Origin: CALMZN01 sp964540095
Lineage (GTDB): Bacteria; Patescibacteriota; Patescibacteriia; UBA1558; GWA2-36-10
Direction of reading: 5' to 3'
DNA: 17,413 bases
Assembly (NCBI GenBank): GCA_964540095.1
Contig: CAZILH010000020.1
Location: forward strand, 1-17,413
A model generated the notes under the pieces. The model was not told the origin of the DNA. It saw only the letters and a program-made list of their open reading frames with translations, and searched no databases. Positions 14,691-17,413 of the stretch are shown piece by piece. Position 1 is the first letter of the stretch; each line of letters begins with the position of its first letter. Position numbers and translations under genes: made by a program.

Positions 14691-14726
14691 TCGTGGTATT
14701 GCCAGAGTTGATCAATATTTACATAC

Positions 14727-14755
14727 AAATTACTCTCAAAAAAGCTAAATGTCAA
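14727..14755 (-). promoter_or_regulatory. Promoter of the minus-strand small gene
   Basis: On the minus strand, TTGACA (14755-14750), a 17-nt spacer and TAATTT (14732-14727). It starts a leader of about 43 nt. Confidence 0.65.
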
Positions 14756-14766
14756 TATTAAAATAA

Positions 14767-14798
14767 TTGACAAAATTGACTTATTTTTATAGTATAAT
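14767..14798 (+). promoter_or_regulatory. mnmA promoter, divergent from the minus-strand promoter
   Basis: A perfect TATAAT (14793-14798) lies 20 bases before the mnmA ATG. TTGACA at 14767-14772 is 20 nt upstream of it, a long spacer. An alternative -10 TATAGT (14788-14793) would give 15 nt, so the exact -35/-10 pair is uncertain. Confidence 0.5.
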
Positions 14799-14818
14799 TT
14801 GAAGTCGTTTAATTTAAT

Positions 14819-15862
14819 ATGCGAAAAAAAGATAAAATTCTAGTAGCTTTATCTGGCGGCGTGGACAGCGCTGTGGCTTTGTATTTATTAAAAAAACAAG
14901 GTTATGATGTTGAAGCCGCTTTTATGAAAAATTTTTCCGAAAAAGTTAATCTGAAAGGTGATTGCCCTTGGAAAGAAGACCGGATCATGGCTTATCGCAT
15001 TGCCGCGCAATTACAAGTGCCGATTCGAACATTTAACTTTGAAAAAGAATACTATCGAAAAATTGTTAAATATATTTTTGACACTTATCAGAAAGGTCAG
15101 ACACCCAACCCAGACATATTGTGTAATAGCGAAATTAAATTCAAGCTTTTTTTAGACAAAGCCATGATTTTAGGTTTTGATAAAATTGCTACTGGTCATT
15201 ATGCCAAAGTTACAAAAACTGCTGGCCTGTACCATTTACTAAAAGCTAAGGATAAAAACAAAGATCAATCTTATTTTTTGTCTGGCTTGAATCAAAAACA
15301 ATTAGCCAAAACCATTTTCCCGATAGGCGATTTGGCCAAACCAAAGGTCAGAGCAATAGCTAAAAAAGCAAAATTAATAAACTCCGAAAGACCAGATAGT
15401 CAGGGCATCTGTTTTATCGGCAAGATCAATCTCAAAACTTTTTTACAACAAAAAATAAAGCCAAAAAAAGGAATCATTGTGAATGCTAAGGGTGAAAAAT
15501 TGGGCCAGCATGATGGTGTTTGGTATTACACTATTGGCCAGAGAAAGGGTTTGGATTTGCCAAATGGCCCGTGGTTTGTGTCCAAAAAAGATGTCAGAAA
15601 TAATGTTTTATATGTAGCTAAAGAAGGTGAGCTAGATCTTTATCAAAAATACGTAAAAATATCTAAAATTCATTGGCTTGGAAAATCCAAAAAACTACCC
15701 CTGACTGCCAAAGCAAAAATTCGTTACCGACAGCTAGATCAAAATATAATTCTTTATCCCGATAGAGTCGTTTTTAAGCAAAAGCAAAGGGGTGTGGCTT
15801 CTGGTCAATCAATTGTAATCTACCTAAAAAGCGACCTAATCGCTAGCGCCACTATATTGTAA
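14819..15862 (+). CDS. mnmA: tRNA-specific 2-thiouridylase MnmA
   Basis: Makes the 2-thio group on U34 of tRNAs for Lys, Glu and Gln, using ATP and a sulfur relay, and so tunes codon reading. The 347-residue length is slightly under the usual 360-370. The ATP-binding PP-loop SGGVDS is at residues 12-17. The catalytic pair is intact: C102 in TPNPDILCNSEIKF and C198 in SQGICFIG, close to positions 102 and 199 in the E. coli enzyme. GHYAKV and the DKDQSYFL-like motif (here NKDQSYFL) are also present, and the C-terminal beta-barrel region ends the protein. No Shine-Dalgarno precedes the ATG. A tRNA gene follows, but its CTC anticodon has C34 and is not a substrate for this enzyme. Confidence 0.96.
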   Translation: MRKKDKILVALSGGVDSAVALYLLKKQGYDVEAAFMKNFSEKVNLKGDCPWKEDRIMAYRIAAQLQVPIRTFNFEKEYYRKIVKYIFDTYQKGQTPNPDILCNSEIKFKLFLDKAMILGFDKIATGHYAKVTKTAGLYHLLKAKDKNKDQSYFLSGLNQKQLAKTIFPIGDLAKPKVRAIAKKAKLINSERPDSQGICFIGKINLKTFLQQKIKPKKGIIVNAKGEKLGQHDGVWYYTIGQRKGLDLPNGPWFVSKKDVRNNVLYVAKEGELDLYQKYVKISKIHWLGKSKKLPLTAKAKIRYRQLDQNIILYPDRVVFKQKQRGVASGQSIVIYLKSDLIASATIL

Positions 15863-15892
15863 TAAATTGTTTAAATATTATAAATTCCATAT

Positions 15893-15915
15893 CCGACCTT
15901 ATGGTTGGTTTTTTT
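15893..15915 (+). terminator. Terminator of mnmA
   Basis: CCGACC (15893-15898) pairs with GGTTGG (15903-15908) around a TTAT loop and is followed by seven T residues. Confidence 0.85.
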
Positions 15916-15918
15916 GAC

Positions 15919-15947
15919 TTGACAAATATAATGAGATAAACTAGTGT
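15919..15947 (+). promoter_or_regulatory. Promoter of the tRNA transcript
   Basis: A perfect TTGACA (15919-15924), a 17-nt spacer and a weak -10 TAGTGT (15942-15947). The predicted start, near 15954, is a few bases before the mature tRNA 5' end. Confidence 0.55.
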
Positions 15948-15961
15948 AAATAATTATGGTG

Positions 15962-16070
15962 GCGGGTGTAGCTTAATGCTTGCCTTGTGGGATACTTGCC
16001 CGAAGGTCAATGGCTAGAGCGCTTCCCTCTCAAGGAAGAAATGTGGGTTCAAGTCCCACCATCCGCCCCA
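15962..16070 (+). tRNA. tRNA with CTC anticodon (Glu by anticodon), carrying a long D-arm insertion
   Basis: The acceptor stem GCGGGTG (15962-15968) pairs fully with CATCCGC (16060-16066), followed by discriminator C and an encoded CCA (16068-16070). The anticodon arm is CTTCC, loop CTCTCAA, GGAAG (16022-16038), giving CTC, which reads GAG (Glu). The T-arm GTGGG-TTCAAGT-CCCAC is standard, and the variable loop is four bases. The oddity is the D-arm: stem GCTT (15971-15974) with GAGC (16017-16020) encloses 42 nt instead of about 8. The extra 34 nt can fold on itself (CCTT/AAGG and GGG/CCC) and is flanked by an imperfect direct repeat, GCTTAATG and GGTCAATG. Removing it leaves an ordinary cloverleaf. 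The body looks more like tRNA-Gly than typical bacterial tRNA-Glu, so the amino acid assignment is by anticodon only. It may be functional with a swollen D-loop, be processed, or be inactive. Confidence 0.78.
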
Positions 16071-16329
16071 ACTTGTTCTTGTTTCAAGATCTCAGGGTCT
16101 GGACGGGTATCCGTGACGCAAAATGGGTCCAACGATCCAGTGATTGTTGGGCACCCCCTGTGGTTAAGGGCTGGAGGGGCACTGTCTTCTTGTACACCGA
16201 GTAATCGGTCGTAAGCTGACGGAGCAGCTGCCTTTGAAGGCCCAAAACTAGTCATTAAGGAGCCGTTTGGTACCTGAGATCGATTCTGAGCCTCGCCAGT
16301 GTTTACACTTGCGGGGCTCTAATTTTTTT
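16071..16329 (+). ncRNA. Structured RNA segment downstream of the tRNA, unidentified
   Basis: No coding frame here has a credible start and uninterrupted support. The DNA is GC-rich compared with the genes and full of local hairpins: ACGG-GTAT-CCGT (16103-16114), CAACGAT/ATTGTTG (16130-16149), ACCGA-GTAA-TCGGT with a GNRA tetraloop (16196-16209) and GCCT-TTGA-AGGC around 16230. It ends in a strong terminator. No separate promoter is evident, so it is probably transcribed with the tRNA and released by processing, or it is a long structured 3' trailer. I saw no signature of tmRNA, RNase P RNA or SRP RNA. Confidence 0.45.
16288..16329 (+). terminator. Terminator of the tRNA/structured-RNA transcript
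   Basis: GAGCCTCGC (16288-16296) pairs with GCGGGGCTC (16311-16319), and an inner AGTG-TTTA-CACT stem continues it. A run of seven T residues follows at 16323-16329. Confidence 0.88.
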
Positions 16330-16358
16330 GCTAATATATTTAAGAATATAGTACAAAA

Positions 16359-16500
16359 GCACACTGCGGGGGCTGCTGGCGATTTCAAACCACAGGAGCG
16401 GAGCGGTAGCGGAGCATCGGGAAAACCCGACAAACTAATCAGGTGGGAGCTAGCAGCCCCCTCCAAAAACAGGGGATCCATAGTAATATGGGTCCCTTTT
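16359..16500 (+). ncRNA. Compact GC-rich hairpin RNA, unidentified
   Basis: A 13-bp closing stem (16368-16380 with 16449-16461, one G-T pair) encloses 68 nt that contain CCAC/GTGG, a TCGGG-AAAA-CCCGA hairpin (16417-16430) and a purine-rich repetitive stretch built from GGAGC/GGTAGC units (16395-16415). A strong terminator follows 11 bases later. A weak promoter may lie just upstream (TATAGT at 16347-16352, with only a T-run at the -35 position). The outer stem begins GGGGGCT, as in E. coli 4.5S RNA, but the SRP core sequence is absent. It could be a small RNA or a palindromic mobile or repeat unit; a single copy cannot decide. Confidence 0.45.
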
Positions 16501-16506
16501 ACTTTT
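16473..16506 (+). terminator. Terminator with GTAA tetraloop
   Basis: GGGATCCATA (16473-16482) pairs over 10 bp with TATGGGTCCC (16487-16496) around a GTAA loop, followed by TTTTACTTTT. Confidence 0.87.
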
Positions 16507-16569
16507 AATTTATCCCCTAATAGATAATAAGTAAGCATCAGCTCCTAAATACTGGGGTCCGCCTACCCC

Positions 16570-16597
16570 TTGACAAAATCAATATATAGTGTATAAT
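16570..16597 (+). promoter_or_regulatory. Consensus promoter of the ~300-nt RNA
   Basis: A perfect TTGACA (16570-16575), a 16-nt spacer and a perfect TATAAT (16592-16597). It is one of the two best sigma-70-type promoters in the window, and both drive RNA genes. Confidence 0.85.
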
Positions 16598-16603
16598 GTC
16601 ATT

Positions 16604-16906
16604 TCGAACATTTCGGACCGCTGTAGGTAGCCAGTTGGGGAGGCATGGAGGCCCACTTTCACACGTTGAAGGTGCCTACCTACTTTCGCACTTAGGTGCC
16701 AGGCGGCGGTCCTCAAATTGGATGGGGTCTTGGGCGATGTCAGCTTCAAAAAGGACAGCAAAATATCCAAAAGACGAGAGGTAACGGGAGTTTTACTCCC
16801 AAGCACCTCACTGCTCTGCAAAGCTCGTCTCACCGGGTGTTTAGTCATCGCCCAAACCCCGCCAGTTCCATGACCTCGTAGCACGCGCTGCGGGGTCTTT
16901 TCTTTT
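16604..16906 (+). ncRNA. Structured ~300-nt noncoding RNA, family not recognised
   Basis: Two nested domains are visible. Domain 1 is closed by GGACCGC/GCGGTCC (16615-16621 with 16706-16712) and contains GTAGGTAG/CTACCTAC (16623-16630 with 16676-16683) and the hairpin GCAC-TTAG-GTGC (16688-16699). Domain 2 is closed by GGGG/CCCC (16724-16727 with 16857-16860) continuing into TTGGGCGATG/CATCGCCCAA (16730-16739 with 16846-16855). Inside it lie GACGAG/CTCGTC (16773-16778 with 16824-16829), GAGGT/ACCTC and the hairpin GGGAG-TTTTA-CTCCC (16786-16800). A promoter and a terminator frame it exactly. Short open frames across it cross these helices and have no ribosome-binding site. The signature blocks of RNase P RNA (GAGGAAAGTCC), tmRNA (TTCGAC with a T-arm) and SRP RNA (AGCAGCC) are not found, so it is either a divergent member of a known class or a new one. 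Confidence 0.72.
16872..16906 (+). terminator. Terminator of the ~300-nt RNA
   Basis: An 11-bp stem (GACCTCGTAGC 16872-16882 with GCTGCGGGGTC 16887-16897) with an ACGC loop is followed by TTTTCTTTT. Confidence 0.92.
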
Positions 16907-17078
16907 ACTGTTATATTTTGCCATTCCCGCCGTCTTTATATTGTATAGACAACAATATGGCCAATATCAGAAGGTTAAAAATAATATATAGATTAATATA
17001 TAGCTATAAAAGTGCTAATTTTGAGCGTTTTTATAAAAATAGCTTTTTTGCCAAGTATTCAAAATTGTATTTATAAAC
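16907..17078 (+). other. AT-rich spacer with no gene seen
   Basis: No supported open frame. One terminator-like element stands out: AGCTAT (17002-17007) and ATAGCT (17039-17044), followed by TTTTTT, with an alternative inner pairing TATAAAA/TTTTATA. Its stem is AT-rich and weak. Confidence 0.4.
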
Positions 17079-17106
17079 TTGACAAATTTGTAGAATATGC
17101 TATAAT
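17079..17106 (+). promoter_or_regulatory. Consensus promoter of the 6S-like RNA
   Basis: A perfect TTGACA (17079-17084), a 16-nt spacer and a perfect TATAAT (17101-17106), the same layout as the promoter of the ~300-nt RNA. Confidence 0.85.
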
Positions 17107-17112
17107 ATAATC

Positions 17113-17274
17113 GGACTGCTAGAAAGCTTGAAGGCAGTAGATGGAGTATGGGTGCTGATTCCACTGTTGTGGCAAATTACATTGGCCCTGACAGCGGAGT
17201 CATCACCCTCTCACAAAACATCTACTTTAGCCCATCGGGCAAACCCACTATATTTCTAGCGGTCTTCTTTTTTT
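17113..17274 (+). ncRNA. ~160-nt rod-shaped RNA, candidate 6S RNA
   Basis: The 5' end (17114-17125) pairs over 12 bp with the 3' end (17253-17264), directly followed by TTCTTTTTTT, so the closing helix is also the terminator. Moving inward: a large asymmetric loop with a small hairpin GCCC-ATC-GGGC on its 3' strand (17230-17240), then GTAGATG/CATCTAC (17137-17143 with 17219-17225), then a 13-bp irregular helix (17150-17162 with 17196-17208) and an apical CTGT/ACAG stem. Paired ends, a central bubble with a 3'-strand hairpin, and a length of 160-200 nt are the general plan of 6S RNA, which binds the RNA polymerase holoenzyme. The primary sequence gives no firm match, so the name is tentative while the existence of the RNA is well supported. 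Confidence 0.65.
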
Positions 17275-17280
17275 ATATAA

Positions 17281-17413
17281 AGCTTAAAATATCTCTAGAC
17301 TACAAAATACCTTTTTAATTGACCGGTTTTTTGTGACGTGATAAGGTATCCCAGTCGATTTTGTTAGGTTACACTATGCCTTACCATATGGGGGGTCGAT
17401 GATATGAGACAGA
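17281..17413 (+). other. End of window: no complete gene seen; a start codon may lie at 17404
   Basis: An ATACCTT/AAGGTAT inverted repeat lies at about 17309-17349, and TTGACC near 17321 could be a -35 box. GGGGGG at 17390-17395 stands eight bases before an ATG at 17404 that stays open for the last ten bases, so a Shine-Dalgarno-led gene could begin here and leave the window. Too little is present to support it. Confidence 0.2.

Noticed and set aside
14336..14711. Plus-strand open frames opposite the small minus-strand gene
   Set aside because: The minus-strand frame has the promoter, Shine-Dalgarno and terminator in the right order; the plus-strand frames are its antisense shadows.
14678..14773. 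Longer start for the minus-strand gene at 14773
   Set aside because: It would begin upstream of the predicted promoter, and the strong Shine-Dalgarno sits at the internal start 14677.
15980..16255. Open frames on both strands over the tRNA and its trailer
   Set aside because: They overlap a tRNA with complete acceptor, anticodon and T arms and have no ribosome-binding site.
16368..16461. SRP (4.5S) RNA, suggested by the GGGGGCT-type outer stem
   Set aside because: The conserved SRP core with its GGAA tetraloop and AGCAGCC block is absent.
16267..16527. An 86-codon open frame starting at TTG with AAGGAG four bases upstream
   Set aside because: It runs through the terminator at 16288-16329, the GC-rich hairpin RNA and the GTAA-loop terminator. 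Its codons look like translated RNA structure, so the AAGGAG is probably chance.
16579..16884. Open frames on both strands across the ~300-nt RNA
   Set aside because: They cross the promoter or the helices of a well-framed structured RNA, and none has a Shine-Dalgarno or recognisable protein motif.
16604..16906. RNase P RNA or tmRNA as the identity of the ~300-nt RNA
   Set aside because: Neither GAGGAAAGTCC with its P4 partner nor a tRNA-like TTCGAC/T-arm pair is visible. Only a covariance search could overturn this.
1..17413. CRISPR arrays, insertion sequences and transposase genes
   Set aside because: No regularly spaced direct repeats and no transposase or integrase motifs were seen on either strand.

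Overview
The window reads as a chromosomal fragment of a small-genome, AT-rich bacterium of the Candidatus Patescibacteria (CPR), most like the Parcubacteria side of that group. The signs are an AMP phosphorylase of the archaeal/CPR type, a sigma-region-4 protein fused to HARE-type helix-turn-helix domains, a membrane protein paired with a TraG/HerA-like ATPase that carries a CxxC-x17-CxxC zinc tail, short intergenic spaces, and almost no Shine-Dalgarno sequences in front of core genes. The exact lineage cannot be fixed from the sequence alone.

Layout. Positions 1-1762 hold the translation GTPase TypA/BipA, cut at its 5' end inside the P-loop. Then come uppS (cell-wall lipid carrier synthesis, apparently on a leaderless mRNA) and a membrane-anchored beta-propeller protein. 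A small, GC-rich, separately transcribed gene with a strong Shine-Dalgarno (4868-5140) sits between these and secD-secF. SecD carries an inserted parvulin-like domain that looks circularly permuted. A sigma4/HARE-HTH regulator follows (8041-9144). Positions 9247-14352 are a tight four-gene run whose junctions are all one nucleotide long: a membrane protein, a TraG-like ATPase, AMP phosphorylase and a Nudix hydrolase. A second small GC-rich gene with a strong Shine-Dalgarno lies on the minus strand (14390-14677), divergent from mnmA (14819-15862).

From 15962 to the end I see no convincing complete protein gene. This 1.4 kb is an RNA-rich block. It has a tRNA with a CTC anticodon and a D-arm about 34 nt too long; a structured stretch ending in a terminator; a compact GC-rich hairpin RNA ending in a second terminator; an RNA of about 300 nt with its own consensus promoter, nested helices and a strong terminator; and an RNA of about 160 nt whose two ends pair, with a 6S-like layout. 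I could not match the 300-nt RNA to tmRNA, RNase P RNA or SRP RNA by their signature sequences.

How it fits together. Most of the window is housekeeping (translation, envelope, protein export, tRNA modification, nucleotide salvage) in AT-rich DNA with non-SD starts. Set into it are small GC-rich units, each with its own promoter and terminator, coding either for short proteins with strong ribosome-binding sites or for structured RNAs. That contrast, the permuted parvulin in SecD, the odd tRNA and the unidentified RNAs are the main things worth a second look.
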